Position numbers and translations under genes: made by a program | Assembly (NCBI GenBank): GCA_001774945.1 | Contig: MFBL01000043.1 | Span: 1-64,000 of the forward strand | DNA from: Candidatus Curtissbacteria bacterium RIFCSPHIGHO2_12_FULL_41_17 | Lineage (GTDB): Bacteria > Patescibacteriota > Microgenomatia > Curtissbacterales > GWA2-41-24 | Reading direction: 5' to 3' | DNA: 64,000 bases | Part shown: in pieces, positions 26,654 to 35,257 of the stretch | Layout of the letters: the number at the start of each line of letters is the position of its first letter | Numbering within the stretch: position 1 is the first letter of the stretch | The notes under the pieces: generated by a model | Database searches by the model: none | Told to the model about the DNA's origin: nothing | Seen by the model: only the letters and a program-made list of their open reading frames with translations

Positions 26654-28154
26654 ATACCAACTAACACTTTTAATTTTTCTCCTACTGCTGTGGAACATCT
26701 TCATGCCGATTTTTGAAGGTGCTGATGAAGAAGGCCATTTTTGTTCAGCCGACTACATTGCTCATAAAAATAAGTTACCAAACTTGCTGATAAATGACGG
26801 TTGCTTTATATGGCATCCTCCCTTGTACTATCTTTATCTTTCTCCATTCATTAGATTATTTCACACGCCACAGCATACACCTTTTGATGTCAAAGAAAAC
26901 CCCAAAGCATTCTTATTAAGAAAGGGGCAGTACGCCCAGTACGTTCATACGAAAAAAGAGATGACATTCAGATGGAATACTCTTCAGCTTATGGTACATG
27001 TGCTTCGCTTATTGACCTCATTTTTTGCCGTTTTAATATTTATCATTACCTGGAAAGCTGCCAGAAATATCTTTTCCGAAAAGTTAGCCCGGAATTTGTC
27101 TTTGCTTCTATTCTTTAACCCAATGTTTATTCATATATTCACGACATTAACAAACGTGACACTAGTAAGTTTAATCGCAACAGTGGTGATCTTGATAGAT
27201 CTTGCGCATGCAAAAGAGTCTAAAAGCCTAAAAGTCGTATTTATCCAAGGCCTGTTAATAGGTTTTGGTTACATTACAAAGATTACTATTTTGTCTTTAA
27301 TTCCCGTCTGGCTTATTTTAATGATTGTTGAACAGCATAAGTTTAAATACTCGTTAAGGTTACTTATCGGCAAAGTTTCCATTTTTACAATTGGGTTTGC
27401 TTTAAGTGCCGGTTGGTATCTTGCCAGGAATTTAATGCTTTACGGCAATATTCTGGAAGTAAATGCACTGGCAAAAACATATGGGGCAAGTGCCCACGAT
27501 TTACTGCTGGAGCGTGTCGGCCTTTTAAATTATTTAAACAGCATTGCACTGACACTATTTAAAACCTTTTGGTCCGGCTATGGATATTTAACAATAAGAT
27601 TTCCCGAATTTGTGAACCTACCTTTGCTCATAGTTTTGTTATTAATAATTTATACAATCTATGTGAATTACAAAAAACTGAACCGGGAATTAACAATTGC
27701 CCTTATTTACGCAGTCGGTGTGATTGGGGGTCTGGTCATTATGAACTTTAGGCTTTCCGCAATGCACGCAAAGGACCTTTTCCCTGCTTATATGCCTCTT
27801 GCGCTATTGTTTGGATACGGCTTGTTTCATGCTAAAGACACCATCAAGAAAGGCCGTTTACGATTTTTTACAATTGTAAGTTTAATTCTCGGTTCCTATC
27901 TTTTTGCGCAAGTGGAAATTGTAAAATTATTAAAGGCATTGTTTCAATTTCAGTGGGCTCCGGTAGTACCTCTTCTTTTGGCAATAGCTATAAAAACCGT
28001 TCTTGTTTTCGCGCTTGTTAAAATTGTTGTGAGCTTCATAGGTAAGGCGAAATTTGACCCAAAAAGCGTTGTTGTTCTTACATACCTCATTGCAATATTT
28101 GACATTTTCATCCTATTTTCAAGCGTTTATCTGTTATACAAAAGCTTCATTTAA
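26637..28154 (+). CDS. GT-C family membrane glycosyltransferase (GT39/PMT-like)
   Basis: A 505-residue polytopic protein with a GTG start overlapping the previous gene by 17 bases. The first external loop holds FEGADEEGHFCSADY, the acidic motif of GT-C enzymes. Later segments are WHPPLYYLYLSP, RLLTSFFAVLIF, LLLFFNPMFIHIFTTLTN and SAGWYLARNLMLYGN, all common in GT39-like proteins of poorly studied bacteria. It should use a polyprenyl-phosphate sugar on the outer face. It is convergent with the gene at 28156, with one base between the stops. Confidence 0.82.
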   Translation: MATIFKYQLTLLIFLLLLWNIFMPIFEGADEEGHFCSADYIAHKNKLPNLLINDGCFIWHPPLYYLYLSPFIRLFHTPQHTPFDVKENPKAFLLRKGQYAQYVHTKKEMTFRWNTLQLMVHVLRLLTSFFAVLIFIITWKAARNIFSEKLARNLSLLLFFNPMFIHIFTTLTNVTLVSLIATVVILIDLAHAKESKSLKVVFIQGLLIGFGYITKITILSLIPVWLILMIVEQHKFKYSLRLLIGKVSIFTIGFALSAGWYLARNLMLYGNILEVNALAKTYGASAHDLLLERVGLLNYLNSIALTLFKTFWSGYGYLTIRFPEFVNLPLLIVLLLIIYTIYVNYKKLNRELTIALIYAVGVIGGLVIMNFRLSAMHAKDLFPAYMPLALLFGYGLFHAKDTIKKGRLRFFTIVSLILGSYLFAQVEIVKLLKALFQFQWAPVVPLLLAIAIKTVLVFALVKIVVSFIGKAKFDPKSVVVLTYLIAIFDIFILFSSVYLLYKSFI

Positions 28155-28168
28155 TCTAAAAAAGATTA
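28152..28168. terminator. Short AT hairpin between convergent stops
   Basis: TAATCT-AAAAA-AGATTA is a perfect six-base stem spanning both convergent stop codons. It is weak and without a clean U-tract, so a terminator role is only a possibility. Confidence 0.2.
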
Positions 28169-29283
28169 TTGTACCTTTCTATAAGAATTGGGTTAACGCT
28201 ATTTAAATCGAAGTTGTGAATTCTGGTCAATGACGGGACAATTAAAGCAAAAGTTAGAAGAAGAAGAATCGATAACACAAAAAACTTTCTTAAAGTCTCA
28301 TTTTTCAAATCTATGGATTTGAAAACCGCAGACATACCCGCACCCGTAAAAGTTGCCAGTGGAGGCATTAAGGGCAAACTGTAATACTCGTGTGTGGAGA
28401 CATGTCTGTTGAAAAACGCCGCGTATAAAATCGAAGCAAATAACCACGTTTTCCATAAAGCCATAGACTTTTCCCTCCAGCTGTAGAAAAGTCCTATTAT
28501 AAAAAATAAAAGCCCGATTGTTGTAAGGGCGTTGATATGTAATATGTTAAATACAGATGTATAAAAACGGTAATCCAGAAAAAACAAAGGGTCAAACCAA
28601 TTTAGTATGGCATAGGCCCCGCTATAACCTTCACCTTTCATTATCATTGATGCACGGATAGACCAGACGATAATTGGCATGAAAAAAATTAGATATTTTA
28701 AAATTCCCAATCGTATCTTTGTATGTTTCTTTAAGGTAAAGATAAGCCCAAATAGATAAAATGGCAGCTTGATAAACCCTGATATCATCAAAAAGAAATA
28801 AGAAGAATAATAAATGGAAATAAGTAGAAACATAAGTGCAAGCTCATCCGGCTGATATGATCTGCTTACAAGTACATGTAGAGGAGAAAATACAAAAACA
28901 AGAAGAGCCGGGAAAAGTAACTTTTTGTCTGAATGTTTTAAAATTATGAGCGCGAAAAATATCGAACTTATCAAATAAGCAAATATAGAAACCAATCTGC
29001 CTAAAATAAGATTTTGCCCAAATGACGAATATAATCCTGCTGTAATTAGGTTATAAATAGGTAATTCCAGAACAAGCGGGGTAGGGTAGCCCTTTTCGTA
29101 TCTTATTTTGGGAATCCAAAAGTCGTTCCAACCATTAGCATAAATATTTCTGGTTATTTCTGCCGTTTGCGTTTGCCTTTCCGGGAAATATTCCAAAATA
29201 GGTTGATTTATCCTATAGAACCTTAATGCTAATCCCGACAGAATAATTATAGTTACTAAAATGTTTCTTTCTAAGGTGGTCAT
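28156..29283 (-). CDS. GT-C family membrane glycosyltransferase (GT39-like)
   Basis: A polytopic protein of about 375 residues. I use ATG 29283, which overlaps the upstream stop as TGATG; an in-frame TTG lies three bases earlier. After helix 1 comes YFPERQTQTAEITRNIY, a pattern typical of a GT39-like group in which E and R stand in the first external loop. FSPLHVLVSRSYQPDELAL and HEYYSLPLMPPLATF follow. It is shorter than the usual 450-550 residues, with a short C-terminal domain. It is the distal gene of the pseudaminate operon and may add a residue outside the membrane. Confidence 0.8.
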   Translation of the reverse strand: MTTLERNILVTIIILSGLALRFYRINQPILEYFPERQTQTAEITRNIYANGWNDFWIPKIRYEKGYPTPLVLELPIYNLITAGLYSSFGQNLILGRLVSIFAYLISSIFFALIILKHSDKKLLFPALLVFVFSPLHVLVSRSYQPDELALMFLLISIYYSSYFFLMISGFIKLPFYLFGLIFTLKKHTKIRLGILKYLIFFMPIIVWSIRASMIMKGEGYSGAYAILNWFDPLFFLDYRFYTSVFNILHINALTTIGLLFFIIGLFYSWREKSMALWKTWLFASILYAAFFNRHVSTHEYYSLPLMPPLATFTGAGMSAVFKSIDLKNETLRKFFVLSILLLLTFALIVPSLTRIHNFDLNSVNPILIERYNNLF

Positions 29284-30806
29284 CAAGAGTGAATTACATG
29301 TTCAATAAAATCAAAAATTTTTTGATATGAATCTTTACCAAACGCGTCACAGCAATTTTTAACGACCTTATCCTGAATTGATCTTTGTTTGGCCAAAGCA
29401 CGGGGATTGCCGATAAACTTAAGAATTACCCTGTCTATTTTGGGCAAAGATTTAATCGGCACATTCACCGCGGCACCGCTTTTCGTCATAAAATTACCAT
29501 CAACCTCTTGGAGCCACGAGTTGTGAAAGAAAAAAAGAGGCTTTTTGTAAAGCATCGCCTGGAAACCTGCTGTGGTGGCCCCAGTAAGGACTATGTCGTT
29601 ATTTTTAATATCATCAGCAAGGGGGTGTGTACTGAACCCGAAATTTGAAGGAAGATCAATTGCTTTAAAATCACCCCCCTTATTATAAGATGGATGCGCC
29701 CTTACCGTTATTAGAAATCTATTTGGCAGTTTTGATAAACCATTAATCAAGTCTCTTGTCACTGTACCATTCTCTATAGAACGAAAAATTGCTTCCGTTC
29801 CAAACGGCGGCGCCAAAAGAACTAGAATGCCTATTGTTTTCTTTTTCTGAATGGCAAAATCATTCTTACCCACAGCATATTTTTTTAGAAAAGGAGACCC
29901 TACTTCAATTTTAACTTGGCGCATATTCTTGACTATTTCTGCCTGCTGTTTGGACCACATAAGTTCATAATCGCTTCGGTAAAACTGGGCATCAGTTTCC
30001 CACAACCAAATACCATGTTGGATTTCGGCAGAAGGAATACCTAATTTGTGAGCCATCAAACAAAAAGCCGATCCCGTTAAGTCATTGCTTGTAGTAGTCA
30101 ACAGTAAGCGTGCCGAACTTAAAGAAAGCAATTTATTTGCTAACGATAATAGGCTTACTATTTCCGGAAACTGCACCAGTCGCAAGAACCATAGTCGTTT
30201 TTTCCAGTAATGACTACCGAATGGATAAACACGTGGTGTACTGCGTTGCCCTCTAGAGACAAAATAAGCTAGATATTTAAGCCTGCTAAATCTGTCCAAA
30301 AAAGATAATCCGCTTTGGAAATCAAAATAATCAATGGACGATTTGGACAATTGCTTTTTAAAGTGTTCGTTAAGTTTACCAACGACCAGAATATCATATT
30401 TCCTGTGCAAAAAAGTTATTAGACCAAAAAGCTCTTCAATATGTCTTCCGCTTCCCAAGATAATGAGAGGAAAAATTTTAGAAACTTGAACTTGCTTACG
30501 AGCGTGCATGGTATCTTTAACTAAATCATAAGTCCTAAATAATATTTCCAGTATTTTTTTAAATCTATTTGTGCCGCGATTAACAATTAGCGGATAATTT
30601 GCCCAGACATCCATTACTAACCCTGACTGATTTTCCAAATCAAACAGACAGGAGAGAAAGTAATGCTGAGAAAAAGCTTGCACAGTCTCAATTGCCACGC
30701 CTTTAAACTTAAAGTTGAGTTTTGGGTAATATCTTGAAATCCAGGAGTTAGAAAGATTAGCAGAGAGACTGTAATTTTTCTTTGTCTCCTGATAAGACTT
30801 AGGCAT
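29283..30806 (-). CDS. GT-B-like surface-glycan transferase, candidate nonulosonate transferase
   Basis: A 507-residue soluble protein I place only by motifs. In the C-terminal half it shows IPSAEIQHGIW, an arginine and HP pair (TVRAHPSYNKGG) and LTGATTAGFQAMLYKKP. An HP motif plus a small serine/threonine cluster is how many bacterial sialyltransferases and related CMP- or CDP-using GT-B enzymes look. The N-terminal 100 residues are not recognised. It lies directly downstream of the N-formyltransferase and PseI genes, so transfer of the modified pseudaminic acid is a reasonable guess. LPS-kinase or glycerophosphotransferase relatives are alternatives. Confidence 0.6.
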   Translation of the reverse strand: MPKSYQETKKNYSLSANLSNSWISRYYPKLNFKFKGVAIETVQAFSQHYFLSCLFDLENQSGLVMDVWANYPLIVNRGTNRFKKILEILFRTYDLVKDTMHARKQVQVSKIFPLIILGSGRHIEELFGLITFLHRKYDILVVGKLNEHFKKQLSKSSIDYFDFQSGLSFLDRFSRLKYLAYFVSRGQRSTPRVYPFGSHYWKKRLWFLRLVQFPEIVSLLSLANKLLSLSSARLLLTTTSNDLTGSAFCLMAHKLGIPSAEIQHGIWLWETDAQFYRSDYELMWSKQQAEIVKNMRQVKIEVGSPFLKKYAVGKNDFAIQKKKTIGILVLLAPPFGTEAIFRSIENGTVTRDLINGLSKLPNRFLITVRAHPSYNKGGDFKAIDLPSNFGFSTHPLADDIKNNDIVLTGATTAGFQAMLYKKPLFFFHNSWLQEVDGNFMTKSGAAVNVPIKSLPKIDRVILKFIGNPRALAKQRSIQDKVVKNCCDAFGKDSYQKIFDFIEHVIHS

Positions 30807-31320
30807 GGCGGTGAATTTTAGCGAGAGTAGCGTTTACTACCTCTATATAAAGAGGGTATAAATCATTGTAGACATCCGCCTCGACTTTATTTTTGATACT
30901 ATCTATTCTTATAAATTTTTCAACAATTACTTTTCCGCCGTCAACTTTTTCGGTCATCCAATGAGATGCCACTGAAGCCTTGTTAACTCCGTCATTTATT
31001 AGTCTTAAAATGGGTTTTGCACCTTTGTATTTATATAAGCATGGATGGATGTTAATGCAGGGTATGGATTTTACCAAATGAGGACTAAAGATCTTCTTAC
31101 CATGACAGCACAGTAGTAAATCAATCTGCTTTGCTAACTTTTCAATTAATTCTTGATCATCCAATTTATGTTTGGGGAAAATTTGCAGGTTGAATTCTTC
31201 GGCTATTTTTTCGATTTTTTCGTCTTCGCAAAAAACAGCTCTTATATTGTGTCCTTTGGCAATCAAGTTCAGTAGAACTATCATACCTGTACTTTGACCA
31301 CCATAAAAAGCAATTTTCAT
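30799..31320 (-). CDS. Formyltransferase-fold protein, likely sugar N-formyltransferase
   Basis: A protein of about 173 residues. I place the start at ATG 31320 (MKIAFYGGQSTG), two bases after the PseI stop; the longer frame would begin inside pseI. The formyltransferase triad is complete: N90 and H92 in CINIHPCLYKYKGAKPI and D127 in TEKVDGGKV. It lacks the C-terminal domain of methionyl-tRNA formyltransferase and is shorter than most sugar formyltransferases, so it is the catalytic core only. It should move a formyl group from N10-formyl-tetrahydrofolate to an amino group, probably of a pseudaminate intermediate. Confidence 0.8.
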   Translation of the reverse strand: MKIAFYGGQSTGMIVLLNLIAKGHNIRAVFCEDEKIEKIAEEFNLQIFPKHKLDDQELIEKLAKQIDLLLCCHGKKIFSPHLVKSIPCINIHPCLYKYKGAKPILRLINDGVNKASVASHWMTEKVDGGKVIVEKFIRIDSIKNKVEADVYNDLYPLYIEVVNATLAKIHRHA

Positions 31321-31322
31321 CT

Positions 31323-32444
31323 TTAATTTGTTTTGACCATTTTCCAAGAAAGTGGTGTACCGCGTTCTATATCGCCTTTTGCAGTCCTCCCTATAACATC
31401 TTCATAATACTTAGGAGCCAACCCGTCTCCGGGCCTGATACATCTCACGTTGTCTGGTGTTAAAGTATCGCCCTTTTTGATATCATTGATGGCAAAAATC
31501 GATTGCGAAAACCTTCTACCATTGTAGATTTCGGCTGGGTTTACTGGTCCGTACTTTACTCTCCCTATAACTTCTTTTGCAAATGGTGTGTTTAAAATAT
31601 CCGTCCCCATTTTTTCATTTTTTCGGATTTGCCGAACCATCTGAGCAACTTCATCTGGCTCTATCGAAAATGAGGCATCAGGCCCACCCATCGAACGCTT
31701 TAAAATTACATGCTTTTCGACTATGGCAGCACCTAGAGCTGCTGCAACAATGGGAATTTTGATACCGCCATTATTATCAGAAAATCCTGTGACTGCCTTA
31801 AACCTTTTGGATATATCCGGTATTGTTTTAAGATTGATATCGGCAAGTGCTGGTTTCGAAGCGTAGCTTGTTACGCAATGAAGAATTGCAATCTGGTCCA
31901 CACCGTTTTCTTTTAGAGTTTTTAGAGCAAGTTTAATATCAGAAATGCTTGCAAATCCCACAGAAAGGATAACAGGCTTACCTATTTTTGCAACCTTTCT
32001 CAAAAGAGGAATATGACTTGCTTCATAAGAGGAAATTTTGTAGGCCGGAGGATTGATTTCTTTTTCTAAATAATCAACAGCCGTCTCATCAAATGGCGTC
32101 GAAAAAAGGATTAAGCCTAAGCTTTTTGCAAGTTTTGAAAGTTTTGGTTGCCAGTCCCAAGGGGTATAAGCGGTTTTGTAAAGGTCATAAAGTTTGTGTC
32201 CTCTCCAAGCGTTTGGCGTATCTTCAGACTCCACGATAAACCACTTCTTATCACAATCAATTGTTAGAGTGTCTGGTGTATAAGTTTGCAATTTGACAGC
32301 ATCTACACCGGCAGCGGCTACTGCTTTAATTAACCGGACGGCTTCATCATAATTTTGGTGATGGTTCCCCGAAATCTCAGCAACAATAAAACAAGGATGA
32401 CCTTGACCGATTTTCCTGTGGCCAATCTTAATAACTTTTGCCAT
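31323..32444 (-). CDS. pseI: Pseudaminic acid synthase (NeuB family with SAF domain)
   Basis: A protein of about 373 residues starting at ATG 32444 (MAKVIKIG); the longer frame adds 29 unrelated residues from the overlap with the GT2 gene. The TIM barrel has FIVAEISGNHHQNYDEA, KLQTYTPDTLTID, WRGHKLYDLYKTAYTPW, YKISSYEASH and ALGAAIVEKHVIL. The YTPD and KLYDLY-TPW features are typical of PseI rather than sialic-acid NeuB. The SAF/antifreeze-like domain covers the last about 70 residues (INDIKKGDTLTPDNVRCIRPG). It condenses PEP with a 6-deoxy-diacetamido hexose to form pseudaminic acid. Confidence 0.93.
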   Translation of the reverse strand: MAKVIKIGHRKIGQGHPCFIVAEISGNHHQNYDEAVRLIKAVAAAGVDAVKLQTYTPDTLTIDCDKKWFIVESEDTPNAWRGHKLYDLYKTAYTPWDWQPKLSKLAKSLGLILFSTPFDETAVDYLEKEINPPAYKISSYEASHIPLLRKVAKIGKPVILSVGFASISDIKLALKTLKENGVDQIAILHCVTSYASKPALADINLKTIPDISKRFKAVTGFSDNNGGIKIPIVAAALGAAIVEKHVILKRSMGGPDASFSIEPDEVAQMVRQIRKNEKMGTDILNTPFAKEVIGRVKYGPVNPAEIYNGRRFSQSIFAINDIKKGDTLTPDNVRCIRPGDGLAPKYYEDVIGRTAKGDIERGTPLSWKMVKTN

Positions 32445-33135
32445 GCGATTTTGGTAATAAGTACGAACGTATTTGAGAAATTTCAATAAGTTTGTTCGGA
32501 TGAAGCTCCTCAAGCTCTTTGATACCGGCAATAACTTTTGACTGTTTAGCCGTAATGCTTTGCGTGTCGCGATGATAAGTAAAAAGGGATTTATTTATAT
32601 GTTGACCATTCCATTTGCCAAGAGTTCTCAAGAATAAATCATATTCGATAAAAGTAATATTAGGATTGTAAAGCCCCTCATCCAATACCCGCTTCCGCCT
32701 CATCATTACACCAATCATTACACTTTCAAATATATTTTTAGGCGAAACTGTTTTTTTATTCCCCTTATATTCCTCTATGTAGTCACAATATACAAAATCT
32801 ACAGAACTTGAACTGTCAAGAACTTCCGCCTCCTGTGAAAGCAAATCGGGATCAAATTCATCATCGCCGTCAAGAAAAACGATGTAATCTCCTTGACTTG
32901 ATAAAATTCCCGTGTTTGCCGCTTGAGCATGTCCTTGATTTTCTTGATTGACTATCCGTAAATTTTTAACAGATGCGAACTTTTTTATTATCTCCAAAGT
33001 CTTGTCGGTCGAACCGTCATTGACAACAACAACCTCGAAGTCTTCTTCTGGGTAATTTTGTCCAAGGGAACTTTTAATAGCTCTTTCTAAGGTTTTCTCA
33101 TTATTAAAAGCCCTGATAATAATTGAGACTTTCAT
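32428..33135 (-). CDS. Family 2 glycosyltransferase
   Basis: A 235-residue GT-A enzyme. It begins VSIIIRAFNNEKTLERAI and has VVVNDGSTDKTLEII, NQGHAQAANTGI and the DxD motif FLDGDDEFD near residues 90-100. After the DxD it keeps only a short acceptor part (NPNITFIEYDLFLRTL). It is likely cytosolic and adds one residue to the glycan that carries the pseudaminate. The stop lies 16 bases inside the pseI start region. Donor sugar cannot be assigned. Confidence 0.88.
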   Translation of the reverse strand: MKVSIIIRAFNNEKTLERAIKSSLGQNYPEEDFEVVVVNDGSTDKTLEIIKKFASVKNLRIVNQENQGHAQAANTGILSSQGDYIVFLDGDDEFDPDLLSQEAEVLDSSSSVDFVYCDYIEEYKGNKKTVSPKNIFESVMIGVMMRRKRVLDEGLYNPNITFIEYDLFLRTLGKWNGQHINKSLFTYHRDTQSITAKQSKVIAGIKELEELHPNKLIEISQIRSYLLPKSHGKSY

Positions 33136-33138
33136 TTA

Positions 33139-34383
33139 TCAATTATCCATGCCTTTACCAAAGAGAATGTAAGAGTTTACTCTTGGCTCCTTTGAAGCGC
33201 TCACTTGAAAAACACAACTATCTTTTTTTGTAAGGCGAACTTTACCAACACCCTCATCTCTTATGTGACCAGTAACAGAATCTTTTAGTGTCCAATTATG
33301 TTCACTACTCTTCCTCCAAATTTTAAGATTCCTAAATTGGTCTATCAAAAAATAAAAACCCAGCTCTGTCATCCCTATCCAGTCCAAAAATAATTGCAGA
33401 TTTTGGGGTTTTTTATTTTGGTAATTCTTAACCTGATTAATTCCTTCTTCTCGAGTTAACCTTTTTAGCCTAATTTCTCTTACGGCATGATCCGTTGCTT
33501 TACCATAACCCAATTTCAAAAATTTAATATAATCATGTACGTCCGAGTAATTAAAACAGTCGACATCATTATAGGTATCAAAAGTTCTAGTTTGAGCAGC
33601 AGTTTGATAGCCGTACTCCTTTATCATATCTTCATGCTGTTTTTTTGAATCCCATCGAATGTAATTGGAGAGATATATGCCGCGGATACCAATCCTTTCG
33701 ATTTCCTTATCGTGAGGATAGATAAATGGTGTTAAATCTTCACGGCTTAGGTAATTTTGCTGATCAATCAGGTCTTCTGCTTCATAATCCAGAAGATCAT
33801 GCTCCTTGCGGTATTTTCTAGTCATTTCAACTTCATCCAAGTGAGAAAACATACCCACCTGGTCGATACCCTGATGCCCCCCCCAAATAATTAACGGAAT
33901 TTTAAATCTAACAGCTGTTTGAACAGGAAAAACCGTTTGGCCGGCAAGGCAATGCCAATACATACTGCCCATTTTTTGTAAAGTTACCTTGGTAATTTTT
34001 TTAACAATTTTGGGATTAACAGTCAATGTAAGCAAATCACAATCAAATAGGGTTTTGAGGTAAGCTAAATTTCTAATCCCAATAGGAGTATTATATTGTT
34101 TATTATAAGTAACCAGCAGGGGATTCATTTTATAAATATTTTTTATAGTATGAACAATAAAGTAAGAATCCCTTGCTCCGGAAACGGGAACAATACAGTC
34201 ATAATTTTCTTTTGATTTATTCCTGAAACCATCCAAAATCCTCTTGAGTTTTTTGATCCGCTTGTCCCAATCCAGAATATCTTTTTCTTCATGGACCCTG
34301 CAGCCGCTGCAAACCCCCTCGTTGTCAAAAGTAATATTTAATGGGTGGTTAGCCGGATATATACAACGTGTGCAGTATTTCAT
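33139..34383 (-). CDS. N-acetyl sugar amidotransferase (WbpG/PseA-like PP-loop), copy 1, altered P-loop
   Basis: A protein of about 414 residues starting at ATG 34383 (MKYCTRC); the 40 extra codons upstream belong to the HisF overlap. Two CxxC pairs (C4/C7 and C25/C28) probably bind zinc. The PP-loop is SGARDS at 68-73, where the family has SGGKDS. Later it has IIWGGHQGIDQVGM and YIRWDSKKQHEDM. Relatives use ammonia from HisH/HisF-type partners to turn an N-acetyl group into an acetamidino group. A run of eight G lies in the coding strand at 33877-33884. The P-loop change may alter ATP binding. Confidence 0.85.
   Translation of the reverse strand: MKYCTRCIYPANHPLNITFDNEGVCSGCRVHEEKDILDWDKRIKKLKRILDGFRNKSKENYDCIVPVSGARDSYFIVHTIKNIYKMNPLLVTYNKQYNTPIGIRNLAYLKTLFDCDLLTLTVNPKIVKKITKVTLQKMGSMYWHCLAGQTVFPVQTAVRFKIPLIIWGGHQGIDQVGMFSHLDEVEMTRKYRKEHDLLDYEAEDLIDQQNYLSREDLTPFIYPHDKEIERIGIRGIYLSNYIRWDSKKQHEDMIKEYGYQTAAQTRTFDTYNDVDCFNYSDVHDYIKFLKLGYGKATDHAVREIRLKRLTREEGINQVKNYQNKKPQNLQLFLDWIGMTELGFYFLIDQFRNLKIWRKSSEHNWTLKDSVTGHIRDEGVGKVRLTKKDSCVFQVSASKEPRVNSYILFGKGMDN
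33877..33884 (-). repeat. Poly-G(8) tract inside amidotransferase copy 1
   Basis: Eight consecutive C on the plus strand (G on the coding strand) encode W-GG-H in the motif IIWGGHQG. A run of this length is rare in AT-rich DNA and could slip during replication, switching the gene off by frameshift. Confidence 0.6.
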
Positions 34384-34384
34384 A

Positions 34385-35257
34385 TTAAATAATCTCAGGA
34401 GGATAATATTTGAATCTTTGCTCGGCAAGGTACCGATCTGGTCTTTTAGCAATCCTGCCCCCGTCATCAAATTCAAAATCCATATAATGTGCCTGCGTGT
34501 CAAATCTTATATCGATGCCTTTCTTTTGCAGGTATGCTTTAGCGTTTATTACGCTATGCTCTGTGAAATGAAAAAAATTGCCTGCTGCCGCACAATTTGC
34601 CCTACCTTGTGTCATTACGTCAACAAAGTCTTGTGGATGTCCTGCTCCGCCACAGGCGATTACCGGAATATCAACAGCCTCTACTATCATCCTGACCATA
34701 TTAATGTCATACCCAACCTTTGATCCGTTCCTGTCAACACAGTTGAGCAATATCTCTCCAGCCCCCAAACTTGCTAAAGTTTTGGCCCATTTGACCGGAT
34801 CTTTTTCCGGTATATCAATGCCGAAATTGGAAAAAACAGAATATTTTTTATCTTTGTCTAATTTAACATCAATCGATGCAACTATGCACTGGTTGCCCAA
34901 TATGGATGCCCCCTTTTTAATCAAAAGAGGGTCTTTCAAGGCAGCACTATTAATAGCAATTTTATCTGCGCCAAATTTTACCAACTTCTGCATGTCGCCA
35001 ACCGAACTTATTCCCCCGCCAACCACCAAGGGCACGAAGCATTTTTTTGAAACACTTTGAATTTCTAAAAAATCCGGCCCCTGGTCTTTAGGAGTCGCTG
35101 ATATGTCTAAATAAATTATTTCATCTATACCCCAGGAATTTAGAAATTCGACGGCAATTTGGGCTTTTCCTACCGGTAGATATTTAGAAAAGCCGATACT
35201 TTGGACGACTATACCATCGCGGATGACCAAAATTGCTGTTAACCTTTTTTTTAACAT
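34385..35257 (-). CDS. hisF: HisF-like subunit for sugar amidation
   Basis: A 290-residue (beta-alpha)8 barrel. It aligns by position with imidazole-glycerol-phosphate synthase HisF: the second acid is kept (D130 in ASIDVKL) but the first catalytic aspartate, D11, is valine (AILVIRDG). VVGGGISSVGDM and CGGAGHPQDFVDVM phosphate loops remain. The last about 40 residues extend beyond ordinary HisF. Histidine synthesis is unlikely. In WbpG/PseA systems such paralogs deliver ammonia from HisH to the PP-loop enzyme. It follows the hisH stop directly and precedes amidotransferase copy 1 by one base. Confidence 0.86.
   Translation of the reverse strand: MLKKRLTAILVIRDGIVVQSIGFSKYLPVGKAQIAVEFLNSWGIDEIIYLDISATPKDQGPDFLEIQSVSKKCFVPLVVGGGISSVGDMQKLVKFGADKIAINSAALKDPLLIKKGASILGNQCIVASIDVKLDKDKKYSVFSNFGIDIPEKDPVKWAKTLASLGAGEILLNCVDRNGSKVGYDINMVRMIVEAVDIPVIACGGAGHPQDFVDVMTQGRANCAAAGNFFHFTEHSVINAKAYLQKKGIDIRFDTQAHYMDFEFDDGGRIAKRPDRYLAEQRFKYYPPEII

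Noticed and set aside
32445..32531. N-terminal extension of PseI
   Set aside because: The extra 29 residues are basic, unlike the family, and lie in the end of the GT2 gene; MAKVIKIG at 32444 fits the family start.
34384..34503. N-terminal extension of amidotransferase copy 1
   Set aside because: The added 40 residues are the HisF gene read in another frame; MKYCTRC at 34383 is the normal start of the family.
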